From Chryseobacterium foetidum (GTDB taxonomy: Bacteria > Bacteroidota > Bacteroidia > Flavobacteriales > Weeksellaceae), in assembly GCF_025457425.1 (NCBI RefSeq), contig NZ_JAMXIA010000001.1, forward strand, positions 806,001 through 870,000: 64,000 bases of DNA. Reading direction: 5' to 3'. Made by a program: the position numbers and the translations under genes. Position 1 is the stretch's first letter, and each line of letters opens with the position of its first letter. Below the pieces are notes generated by a model. That model had not been told where the DNA came from. It ran no database searches and worked only from the letters and a program-made list of their open reading frames with translations. This document shows positions 1 through 10,375 of this stretch, piece after piece.

Positions 1-757
1 GATCATTCTGATTGAGAAGAATGGTAAATGGTGCAACAATCACAGATCTGTTTCTGTCTCCTGTTCCTACGCCCCACATTGTACTCGATTTGGCAATCTG
101 TACCCAGGTGACACCGTTGTCGGTAGATCTTTGAACTATAAAATCCAGGGCGGCAACGCAGCTTCCCTCAGTAGCAACTGTAGTACATGTAGTCGAAACC
201 CAGGGATTGTAGCCTACATAACCTGCAATTTCAAAATAGCCTGCAGAAAGAATCCTGAAATTATTGTTGGCAAGCGAAACCTTGTTACCCACATTTACAT
301 TCATCGCTCCCGTCGCCGTGCTGCTGAAATTCACAACCTGCGGAGTTCCTGCATTAAAAGCCGCTCTATCCAAAGGCTGGTTACCCGTATTTCCCGTTAT
401 AAACATCTGCGGAAAAATTCTCGATCTGATTGTTTCGGAAGTGGCCAGATCCATCCAGCGAACGCCATTCCAAAAATAATAGGTGTTGGCAGTAATTGCA
501 GGATCGGTGGCAGATGCTGTGGTGTTGAAGACCAGCAAACCTGTAGCGGGATTGGCAACCGTAACGATATCTGTGATATTTGATAATGCAACTCTTGGCA
601 TCATCATTCCTTTTTTATCATTTGCAGCCCTTGCGCTTACATCAATATCCAGCAAAGCCGAGGCAGCAGGTGTATCAGTTCCGATTCCCACATTTTGTGC
701 GTGCCCAAAAATACTGGCAAGAATAAAAGCGAAGGATACTGTTTTTCTTAAATACAT
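1..757 (-). CDS. Secreted surface protein, partial (C-terminus beyond window)
   Basis: An open frame runs on the minus strand from an ATG at 757 to the window edge without a stop, so about 252 residues are visible and the C-terminus is missing. It starts with a short signal peptide (MYLRKTVSFAFILASIFGHA) and then NVGIGTDTPAASALLDID. It carries ATGLLVFNT and YYFWNGVRWMDL, segments often seen at the start of flavobacterial surface or tail-like proteins. The second half (VQRSTDNGVTWVQI, WGVGTGDRNRS) matches the neighbouring 300-residue protein, so the two look like tandem paralogues. The ATG lies one base after the upstream gene's stop, so they are probably co-transcribed. Function unknown; a structural or adhesive surface role is a guess. 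Confidence 0.8.
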   Translation of the reverse strand, partial: MYLRKTVSFAFILASIFGHAQNVGIGTDTPAASALLDIDVSARAANDKKGMMMPRVALSNITDIVTVANPATGLLVFNTTASATDPAITANTYYFWNGVRWMDLATSETIRSRIFPQMFITGNTGNQPLDRAAFNAGTPQVVNFSSTATGAMNVNVGNKVSLANNNFRILSAGYFEIAGYVGYNPWVSTTCTTVATEGSCVAALDFIVQRSTDNGVTWVQIAKSSTMWGVGTGDRNRSVIVAPFTILLNQND

Positions 758-758
758 T

Positions 759-1661
759 TTACTGAAGATCATAATCTAATAAAACAATAGTTAAACTTTT
801 CGAAACCGGAACTCTCGCTGCGGTTGTAATTGCAGGGAGCGGGCTACCGGCGGTGTTTTCACCGTGTATTGATGAGGTGTCGTTTACATCAAACGGATTT
901 TGTACCACCATTCTCAATCTTTGTCCGGCAGTAAGATAAACAGGTGTAGAACTTAGAATTGCAGTTTTGAGATTATTGGTCGCCCTTACACCCCAGGCTG
1001 TACGGTTTCCGATGATATCAGTCCATGTAGTGCCATTATCGGTTGACCTTTGAAGTTTTAAATTTAAAAAACAACCTCTTTGAGGATTACCAATAGAAGT
1101 TCTGTTAGGATTGTAGTTCACAAAACCCGTCACTTCGTAAAGACCTGTAATACTGATTATAAATGCATCGCCTGCTTTTGTGGCAATAGCTCCTGTGTTG
1201 GTTACGATATCCCCATCAGCAAAACTTACGGGAATGCCACCGTTGGCAGCACTTGTAGCATTAATGCCTGCATAGGTGAAAGTCTGTGTTGATGTGCTGT
1301 TTAAACTTAGAATTCGGTCAGCAAGATAACCGGCAAGTGAAGATGTTACAGAAAGGTCAGTCCAGATGGTTCCGTTCCAGTAGTAGTACTTGTTAGCGAT
1401 AACATTATTTGGAAATGCACCTGCATCCGCTGTATTGTAAACAAATAATCCTGTAGCCGGAGAAGGAATTGTTGTGGTGTCTCTGTTTCCTGTCAGAGCA
1501 ACTCTTGGAGGAAGAAAACCTTTTTTATTACCTACGGCAAGATCGTTTGTATTAATTTCCAGAATTGCGGATGGCGCCACCTGACTGGTCTGTATTCCAA
1601 CCTGCGAAAACAGGGAGGCAGAAAAGAGCGCTGATGAAATAAGGATAAAAATTTTTTTCAT
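759..1661 (-). CDS. Secreted surface protein, paralogue of the following gene
   Basis: A 300-residue protein with a clear signal peptide (MKKIFILISSALFSASLFSQ) and a mature N-terminus beginning VGIQTSQVAPSAILEINTND. It then has PATGLFVYNT and YYYWNGTIWTDL, and a C-terminal beta-rich part with LQRSTDNGTTWTDI and WGVRATNN that ends LTIVLLDYDLQ. The same blocks occur in the downstream partial gene, pointing to duplication of a secreted module. I do not recognise an enzymatic motif. It is the first gene of a two-gene minus-strand unit; the 504-base region upstream is shared with the divergent isocitrate dehydrogenase gene. Surface structure or adhesion is only inferred. Confidence 0.8.
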   Translation of the reverse strand: MKKIFILISSALFSASLFSQVGIQTSQVAPSAILEINTNDLAVGNKKGFLPPRVALTGNRDTTTIPSPATGLFVYNTADAGAFPNNVIANKYYYWNGTIWTDLSVTSSLAGYLADRILSLNSTSTQTFTYAGINATSAANGGIPVSFADGDIVTNTGAIATKAGDAFIISITGLYEVTGFVNYNPNRTSIGNPQRGCFLNLKLQRSTDNGTTWTDIIGNRTAWGVRATNNLKTAILSSTPVYLTAGQRLRMVVQNPFDVNDTSSIHGENTAGSPLPAITTAARVPVSKSLTIVLLDYDLQ

Positions 1662-4385
<2,724 letters not shown>

Positions 4386-4440
4386 TTTAATACGAATTAT
4401 TCGAATTTTATTAAATTTCCCTAAGTATTATAAGACAAAG

Positions 4441-4473
4441 GAACACGCAGATTTATTTTGCGTGTTCTTTTTA
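4441..4473 (+). terminator. Rho-independent terminator of icd
   Basis: A 9-base-pair perfect stem (GAACACGCA / TGCGTGTTC) with a 9-base loop, followed by a T-rich tract. It lies 55 bases after the icd stop and before the convergent minus-strand gene. Confidence 0.85.
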
Positions 4474-4486
4474 TTTTAGAGATAAA

Positions 4487-4930
4487 TTATTTTATTTCTT
4501 TACAGTTATCTTTCCTTCTCGTATCAATTAGATACTGAATTTTCCATTCATTATTTACTTTAATCAGTTGAAAACTGTTAGCGCCACAATGTGAAAATTT
4601 CCCTTTAATATAAAATGAGTATGGCGTAAAAACACTCGCCAGATTTCCGTCTGTATGAATGCCTTCAACCGAAATTCTTTCATCCAGATCATCTTTTTTC
4701 ATCTTGGAAATTGATGCAATGAAATCGTTGATGTTTTCAGTTTTCACACCATCTTTTGTAATGGTCTGAAGAACAGCGGTATCTGCAAAAACAGTTTTCA
4801 ACAATTCAGAATCTGCATTTTTCATGGCTAAAAATAGATTTCTCATTGGTTTTTCTATCTCCGGATTTGAGGTTTGCTGCGCGAATGAGAGGCTTCCAAG
4901 AAATAAAGTAAGTGCTAGTATTTTTTTCAT
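4487..4930 (-). CDS. Secreted NTF2-like (lumazine-binding-like) protein
   Basis: A 147-residue protein with signal peptide MKKILALTLFLGSLSFAQ. The mature part has the layout of small SnoaL/NTF2-like domains of the Lumazine_bd_2 kind: an N-terminal helix (MRNLFLAMKNADSELLKTVF), a conserved central strand region, and a C-terminal FQLIKVNNEWKIQYLIDTRRK strand pair. The HCGANSFQLIK plus WKI.YLIDTRR pattern is what I recognise. Such proteins are usually periplasmic with unknown ligands. It stands alone, convergent to icd. Specific function cannot be stated. Confidence 0.7.
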   Translation of the reverse strand: MKKILALTLFLGSLSFAQQTSNPEIEKPMRNLFLAMKNADSELLKTVFADTAVLQTITKDGVKTENINDFIASISKMKKDDLDERISVEGIHTDGNLASVFTPYSFYIKGKFSHCGANSFQLIKVNNEWKIQYLIDTRRKDNCKEIK

Positions 4931-5013
4931 TGTGAGTGATTTAAAATTGGTTTAAAATTAATTATTTTTTGATAATGAGAATTAGTCAGAAAATAAGATC
5001 TTCAAAAATAAGT

Positions 5014-5065
5014 TTTGGCTAAAGCCAAATTGATGTATAAAAGTGAAAGCGGGCTAAAGCCCGCT
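5014..5065. repeat. Short palindromic interspersed repeat (two nested hairpins)
   Basis: Two adjacent palindromes: TTTGGC/GCCAAA around TAAA, then AGCGGGCT-AA-AGCCCGCT at 5048-5065. Both share the core GGCTAAAGCC. The region between the flanking minus-strand genes is otherwise AT-rich. I recall similar 'gcgggctaaagcccgc' hairpins scattered in Chryseobacterium genomes; within this window only this locus carries them. Confidence 0.6.
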
Positions 5066-5192
5066 CCTATTGATATTTCTTATGAAATCAAATTGTATTA
5101 AATTGTCTTTCTACTTATCAAATTCTTGAAGACGTCATTTTTTTAATATTACAAAAAAAATTATGGTGAGAATATTTACTTGCCCAAAAACA

Positions 5193-5771
5193 TCATAAAA
5201 TGTTATTTCCCAAATACTTATCTAAATTCACTGGCTCTAAAGTATGCACATCCTTTACTAAAACCCGATGAATTGATTTACTGCTTTTACAAAACTTTTT
5301 ATGAAAAGAATTGATTAACAACCTTAGCTTAACCTTTGAAATTGGAAGATTTGTAAACTCTTTATAGAACTCTTCACTTTCGCATTTTACATAAATTTTC
5401 AGTACAGAATGTTTCTCCTGAAGTCTATAATACAAAATTTCTTTCCAGAAGATTGTTCTTGTATTTGAAAAAGTTATTCCTTTATTGTTCAGAATAATTT
5501 CAGGATTTTTTCTGAATTTTCTGGTGAGAAAAATGTTTAATCCAAAACTGAATAATCCTCCAAGAACTATGAATAGAAGAAAGATTGGATTATGATTGCT
5601 CTGTTTAAAATACTGCACTCCAACAAACGTTAAAATCGTTGGAATGATAAAGTATTGTGCATAGGAAATCTTACTTTTCTCTACCACCACCTTATCAGGA
5701 ATATTTGTACGAAAATAATGTCTTGCTATTCTACTGGAATGCCTTTTCTGAAAATAAAAATCTTTTACCAT
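5193..5771 (-). CDS. Hypothetical membrane protein, two TM segments
   Basis: 192 residues with a basic N-terminus (MVKDFYFQKRHSSRIARHYF), two hydrophobic segments at about residues 38-55 and 63-82, and a soluble C-terminal half rich in Lys, Leu and Ser. The second half resembles small PH-like domains of bacterial membrane proteins, but I cannot name a family. Its ATG overlaps the last 7 bases of the mvaD coding region, so it is probably translationally coupled and the last gene of the long minus-strand run. The downstream sequence has no strong terminator. Confidence 0.65.
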   Translation of the reverse strand: MVKDFYFQKRHSSRIARHYFRTNIPDKVVVEKSKISYAQYFIIPTILTFVGVQYFKQSNHNPIFLLFIVLGGLFSFGLNIFLTRKFRKNPEIILNNKGITFSNTRTIFWKEILYYRLQEKHSVLKIYVKCESEEFYKEFTNLPISKVKLRLLINSFHKKFCKSSKSIHRVLVKDVHTLEPVNLDKYLGNNIL

Positions 5772-6826
5772 TTCATCACATCCTTCACCACCCCATTTTT
5801 TTGAGTGTGTTGCAACAATTCAGATTCAATAAAAGAATTGATCTGTTCTTCTGAACCATCGTTCGGGAAAAGCAAGTGAACATTTGCTCCCGCATCCAAA
5901 GTGAAGAATAAAGGCAGATTGGTTTCTCTTCTGAAATTCCAGATTTTGTTGATGACTTCCAAAGTTCCGGTTTTCATTAAAATAAATGCAGGATCGCTCA
6001 TCATCATCATCGCATGAAGGGTTAAAGCTTCGTGCTCCACCAGTTTGATAAACTCATCCATGTTTCCGGATTTCAAAATTTCTTTCATCGGAACAAAGTT
6101 TTCTCTTGCCTCCTGAAATCTTCTTTCTGCGTAAGGATTGGTGTTCATCAAACCATGACCGACCGTTGAAGAAACGCTTTTTACACCTTCATGAATCAGC
6201 AGAACCCAATCATTGAAATCTTTAAAGACAGGATGAATTTCGTCATCAGAATATTTCACTGCAAACAGATCTGAACTTCCTTCCACCTCAGCAGATTCAC
6301 CCCAGACAACCAATCCGTTGTACAAACTTCTGCATGCGCTTCCGCTTCCCAATCTTGCCAAAAATGAAGCTTTTGTAAGGTTGGATGATGGATGCTGGAT
6401 GCCGGAAGAAAAATGCTCATCTAAACTAATCAGACATTTTGCAATCGCTCCAAAACCTGAAGCTGAACTGGCAATTCCTGAACTGTGAGGAAATGTATTT
6501 TCTGTTCTGATGATGTATTTTCCCTTTAAAATCCAGGGCAGATACTGTTCTATATTTTTGAAATATTTTTCGATTTTTTCAGCAAATTTAACTTCTTCAT
6601 TTCCTGCTAAAAAAGTCTGAACAGAAAATGGTTTGTTTGCGAAAAACTCCATTTCTGTATTGGTTTTACAATGATTTAAAGTAAAACTGATGCTCGGATT
6701 GGCCGGAATCTGATCTTTATATTTCCCCCAGTATTTTATCAAAGCAATATTTGACGGACAGCTTTCTGAAACTGTTTTATTCTGTATTTTAAATTCGTTT
6801 TTTCCTAAAAAATCGTTTGTTGTCAT
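5765..6826 (-). CDS. mvaD: Diphosphomevalonate decarboxylase
   Basis: A 353-residue GHMP-superfamily protein. The N-terminal CPSNIALIKYWGKYK and PSISFTLNHC, the ATP loop PHSSGIASSASGFGAIA, and C-terminal LGSGSACRSLYNG and FTLDAGANVHLLF are hallmarks of the family. It converts mevalonate 5-diphosphate to isopentenyl diphosphate with ATP, the last step of the mevalonate route used by flavobacteria. A segment near residues 140-152 (SSGIQHPSSNL) is encoded by a run of GGATG-type repeat units that also occur between genes here, so it may be a small in-frame insertion in a surface loop. It lies between two membrane-protein genes with 2-base and -7-base spacing. Confidence 0.93.
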   Translation of the reverse strand: MTTNDFLGKNEFKIQNKTVSESCPSNIALIKYWGKYKDQIPANPSISFTLNHCKTNTEMEFFANKPFSVQTFLAGNEEVKFAEKIEKYFKNIEQYLPWILKGKYIIRTENTFPHSSGIASSASGFGAIAKCLISLDEHFSSGIQHPSSNLTKASFLARLGSGSACRSLYNGLVVWGESAEVEGSSDLFAVKYSDDEIHPVFKDFNDWVLLIHEGVKSVSSTVGHGLMNTNPYAERRFQEARENFVPMKEILKSGNMDEFIKLVEHEALTLHAMMMMSDPAFILMKTGTLEVINKIWNFRRETNLPLFFTLDAGANVHLLFPNDGSEEQINSFIESELLQHTQKNGVVKDVMKW

Positions 6827-6828
6827 AC

Positions 6829-7548
6829 CTATTTTTCGTGCTTTTTTATGTAATTATTTAGTGTGGCCTGAATATAAATTACTCCTAAAAAAAATGTCCC
6901 GGCCGAATTAATCTCTATTCCTTTCAGTTTTTCGACAATCAGCTTTTGAAGCGAAAAAATGCCCACCAAAAAGCTAACAACATAGCCAATTTGTCCCAGC
7001 CAATACATCGTCATCAAAAAATCATCTGGGTTGGAGAATGAGTCGAAAAAATGAATCACACTTACATGTGAACATGAAAGAAAAAAGATCATTAAAATAA
7101 TCCATACAGTTAGATTACCATTGAATTTAATATTCTTTTTGATAAACCAATACGGAATGTAAAGTCCAAAACTTAGAACTGAATATATGATCAGCAAAAA
7201 AATATTTTCTCTTTTGATGTCGTTTTTGAGGATTTCAAATTTTAGAAGATAAGTGATAATTCCATAAAAAATAAGTTTGTAGCCAAACCCTCCCAGCAGA
7301 CTCATCACCGGATACCATTTTTTTATTCCTGAAGCAGAATCAAAACTGTCATATTGCAATACTAAATATTTGGTTACATAATATTGAAAAACGTGACTTA
7401 CAACAGTAAAAATCAACCCCAAAAGTAAGAAATGATTTACTTTTTCTTTTGAAATTCTATTGGAAAAATACAGGTAAAAAGCAATAGCAATAAGACTTAA
7501 AATAGGAATATAACTCAGTAAATCAGGAAGGATTTTTTGCATCATCAA
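6829..7548 (-). CDS. Hypothetical polytopic membrane protein
   Basis: 239 residues with about seven hydrophobic segments (for example SYIPILSLIAIAFYLYF, FLLLGLIFTVVSHVF, NLTVWIILMIFFLSC, IGYVVSFLVGIFSLQ). No enzymatic motif is visible and I do not recognise the family. The gene sits 40 bases after the acyl-CoA ligase and 2 bases before mvaD, so it is probably in the same transcript. Its hydrophobic pattern resembles flavobacterial integral membrane proteins of unknown role. Confidence 0.65.
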   Translation of the reverse strand: MMMQKILPDLLSYIPILSLIAIAFYLYFSNRISKEKVNHFLLLGLIFTVVSHVFQYYVTKYLVLQYDSFDSASGIKKWYPVMSLLGGFGYKLIFYGIITYLLKFEILKNDIKRENIFLLIIYSVLSFGLYIPYWFIKKNIKFNGNLTVWIILMIFFLSCSHVSVIHFFDSFSNPDDFLMTMYWLGQIGYVVSFLVGIFSLQKLIVEKLKGIEINSAGTFFLGVIYIQATLNNYIKKHEK

Positions 7549-7588
7549 TGATAATTTTAAATTTGATTATAAATTTTAGAATTAAAAA

Positions 7589-9358
7589 CTAATACATCTT
7601 TTCAATTATATCCGAGTACTTTTTCATCACAACATTTCTTTTTACCTTCAGAGTTGGTGTAATTTCTCCGCTGCTGATTTCAAATTCTGATGGCAGTAAA
7701 GTAAACTTTTTCACTTTTTCATAATCAGAAACCTGATGCTGCAGTTCGTTTATTTTTTCTTTGTAAAAGTCGATAATTTCTTTCTTTTTTACCACTTCTT
7801 CCCAATTGGTAAACGGAATATTTTTCTTTTTTAAATAATCCTTCAGAAACTCAAAATTAGGAACAATCAAAGCGGAAACAAACTGTCTTCCTTCTGCAAT
7901 TAACGTAATCTGACTGATGAAATTATTGTTGGTGAGAAGATTTTCAATCATCTGCGGGGCAATATATTTTCCGTTGGATGTTTTCATTAAATCCTTAATT
8001 CTGTCGGTAATGAAAAGATTTCCGTTTTCGTCAAATTTTCCTGCATCACCGGTTTTGAACCAGCCATCCTGCGTGAAAACTTTTGCGGTTTCTTCTGGCC
8101 GGTTGTAGTAGCCTTTCATAATTCCGTTTCCTTTAGCCTGAATTTCATCCAGTTCACCAATTCGAAGTTCCACACCTGGCAAAGGTTTTCCGCAACTTCC
8201 GTGTTCGAAATTCGCCAGTGGAAAAGCGGTTAAAGTGGCTGTTGTTTCGGTTAATCCGTATCCAACGGTCACATGAATGTCAACCGATTCAAAAAACTGA
8301 GTGACCTCCGGCGACAGCGATGCTCCACCACAAGGAATAAACCATAGTCTTCCGCCTAATTTCTCTTTAATTTTACTGAAAACCAACAGATCTGCAACGG
8401 TTTCTTTAGCTTTTAAACCAAAAGGAATCGATTTTTCTGTTCTTTTATACTCTGCGGTTTCTTTTCCAACTTCCAAAGCCCAGTTGAAAATTTTCTTTTT
8501 TAAAGATGAACCCTCTTCTGCCTTTTCCAAAACTCCAGCATACACTTTCTGTAAAAACCTCGGAACGACGCACATCATCGTAGGTTTTACCTCTGTCAGA
8601 GCCTTTGCAATATCTTTCGGATCTTCCAGAAAATACACTCTTGCGCCACCGTACAGACACAGTAAACTCCAGCTTCTTTCAAAAACGTGAGTCAGCGGTA
8701 AAAAGGCCAGAGAAACTTCGTCTTCGAAATTTTTAAATTTAAAAAACTCAAAATGAGCATCGCATATTTTAATAAAATTGGCATGGGGTAGCATTACCCC
8801 TTTCGGATTTCCCGTGGTTCCGGAGGTGTAAATTATAGTTGCGGTATCGTCCTCATTTTTTTCTGAAAACTCAAATTCGGAAGAAGATTTGGCAATAAAA
8901 TCTTCCAGATAAAAACTGCTGAATTCTTTTTTAATCCAAACTGCTTTCTTGGATATAATGATGGATTTTAAATCTGTACTTTCTTTCTTTAAAATTTCAA
9001 GACAGGAATCATACTGAGCCTGACTGGCAACTAAAACCGATTTGGCCTCAGAATCTTTAAGAATAAATTCCGCCTGCTCGGTATTGTTGGTTGAATAAAT
9101 CGGAACGGTAATCGCCCCTAACGACAGCACTGCCAGATCAAAAATCATCCATTCTGCAGAATTATCTGCATAAATGGCAACTTTATCATTCTCAGAAATT
9201 CCTGATTCTTTTAAAGCATTGGCTGTTTTAAAAATAATTTCGCTGAATTTATTCCAACTCAGTTCTTTCCACTTGCCATCTTTTTTCTTAAAGCCAATTG
9301 CCGATTTTAAAGGATGCTTTTCTACATTTTTTTTGATGATTGCCTCTGCAAGATTCAT
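7589..9358 (-). CDS. Long-chain acyl-CoA synthetase (AMP-forming)
   Basis: 589 residues of the ANL adenylating-enzyme family. The P-loop-like motif IIYTSGTTGNPKGVMLPH, the adenylate-binding VGYGLTET, and the hinge region WFKTGDAGKFDENGNLFITD followed by RIKDLMKTSNGKYIAPQMIE place it in the long-chain fatty acid-CoA ligase (FAA1/FadD15-like) group. It activates fatty acids to acyl-AMP and then acyl-CoA at the membrane. Its ATG overlaps the last bases of the upstream dehydrogenase (4-base overlap), so the two are translationally coupled. Whether it serves general lipid metabolism or the peptide cluster upstream cannot be decided from sequence. Confidence 0.92.
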   Translation of the reverse strand: MNLAEAIIKKNVEKHPLKSAIGFKKKDGKWKELSWNKFSEIIFKTANALKESGISENDKVAIYADNSAEWMIFDLAVLSLGAITVPIYSTNNTEQAEFILKDSEAKSVLVASQAQYDSCLEILKKESTDLKSIIISKKAVWIKKEFSSFYLEDFIAKSSSEFEFSEKNEDDTATIIYTSGTTGNPKGVMLPHANFIKICDAHFEFFKFKNFEDEVSLAFLPLTHVFERSWSLLCLYGGARVYFLEDPKDIAKALTEVKPTMMCVVPRFLQKVYAGVLEKAEEGSSLKKKIFNWALEVGKETAEYKRTEKSIPFGLKAKETVADLLVFSKIKEKLGGRLWFIPCGGASLSPEVTQFFESVDIHVTVGYGLTETTATLTAFPLANFEHGSCGKPLPGVELRIGELDEIQAKGNGIMKGYYNRPEETAKVFTQDGWFKTGDAGKFDENGNLFITDRIKDLMKTSNGKYIAPQMIENLLTNNNFISQITLIAEGRQFVSALIVPNFEFLKDYLKKKNIPFTNWEEVVKKKEIIDFYKEKINELQHQVSDYEKVKKFTLLPSEFEISSGEITPTLKVKRNVVMKKYSDIIEKMY

Positions 9359-10371
9359 TTATTTTTCAGCTTTTTGTCGTTGATGTAATTGTTGAGATGA
9401 AAATCAATACTTTCCGAAACCGGAATAAACTGAAAATCAATCTTTTCTTTAATTTTCTGATTTGAAATGGTAGTGAATGTCGTAATCGACTCAATATTTG
9501 TTTTGTTCACAATTTTCAGCGCCGGAATCAGCCATCCAAAAAGAGTATTGACTATTCTACCAAAATTCAGTATTGATTTGGGTAAGATTTTAAGCTCCTT
9601 TAAATTTAATTTTGAGCGGATTTGCTTTCCTATTTCGGCGTATCGTTTATTTTCAGAAATTAAAATAAATCTTTGTCCGAAAACTTCTTTATCCATGAGT
9701 TCAATGGCGATTTTTGCAACATCTCTTACATCAACATAATTTGCTCCTCCGGAAAACGTAAAATTGTTATTCTCGAAAGTCGGGAAAATATCTCCGCTGC
9801 TGTTGCCCCAGTTTCCGCTTCCGATGATCATTCCAGGATTGATGATGATGGTATTTAAACCTTCGGCAGAAGCTCTCCAGACTTCCATTTCGGAAAGGTG
9901 TTTTGAGATGGCATAAGCAGAATGTTCGATTTTCGGATTAAAATCTGATTCTTCATCCAGCTCACCTTTTTCGTTAAAACTGTCCAGAACTGCAATCGAA
10001 CTGACGTGGAGAAATTTCTTCACACCTGAATTTTCGCAGGCGTACAAAAGTTGCTTTGTTCCCTCAATATTTGTATGATAAAGTTCTTTTTCGTCCTGAG
10101 GTTTGAAGCTTACTTTCGCAGCACAATGATACACCTCTTCAACATTTTCCAGGGCGGATTGAATTGAGTGAATATCGTTAAAATCTACGTCTACCCATTC
10201 AATCTGATCAAAAACAGAATCAGGATTCTCTGTATAAAACTGAAAAGAATGCTTTACTTCACCGATATTGCTCTGAGGTCTTTTGGCTGCACGCACGTTT
10301 TTTCCCTTTTTTAAAAGTTCCAAAACGATGACTCTGCCTAAAATTCCTGTTGCTCCTGTTACAAAAACCAT
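9355..10371 (-). CDS. NAD(P)-dependent epimerase/dehydratase (extended SDR)
   Basis: 338 residues with the Rossmann motif VFVTGATGILGRVIV at the N-terminus, a DVDFNDIHSIQSAL acidic strand, HCAAKVSF, HVSSIAVLDS, and the catalytic YAISK (Tyr-x-x-x-Lys). The overall pattern is that of dihydroflavonol-4-reductase or 3-beta-hydroxysteroid dehydrogenase-like extended SDRs, which act on hydroxy/keto groups of sugars, steroids or lipids. It begins 4 bases after the exporter gene's stop and overlaps the acyl-CoA ligase, so it is firmly embedded in the run that starts with the graspetide genes. Substrate unknown. Confidence 0.88.
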   Translation of the reverse strand: MVFVTGATGILGRVIVLELLKKGKNVRAAKRPQSNIGEVKHSFQFYTENPDSVFDQIEWVDVDFNDIHSIQSALENVEEVYHCAAKVSFKPQDEKELYHTNIEGTKQLLYACENSGVKKFLHVSSIAVLDSFNEKGELDEESDFNPKIEHSAYAISKHLSEMEVWRASAEGLNTIIINPGMIIGSGNWGNSSGDIFPTFENNNFTFSGGANYVDVRDVAKIAIELMDKEVFGQRFILISENKRYAEIGKQIRSKLNLKELKILPKSILNFGRIVNTLFGWLIPALKIVNKTNIESITTFTTISNQKIKEKIDFQFIPVSESIDFHLNNYINDKKLKNK

Positions 10372-10375
10372 GAAA

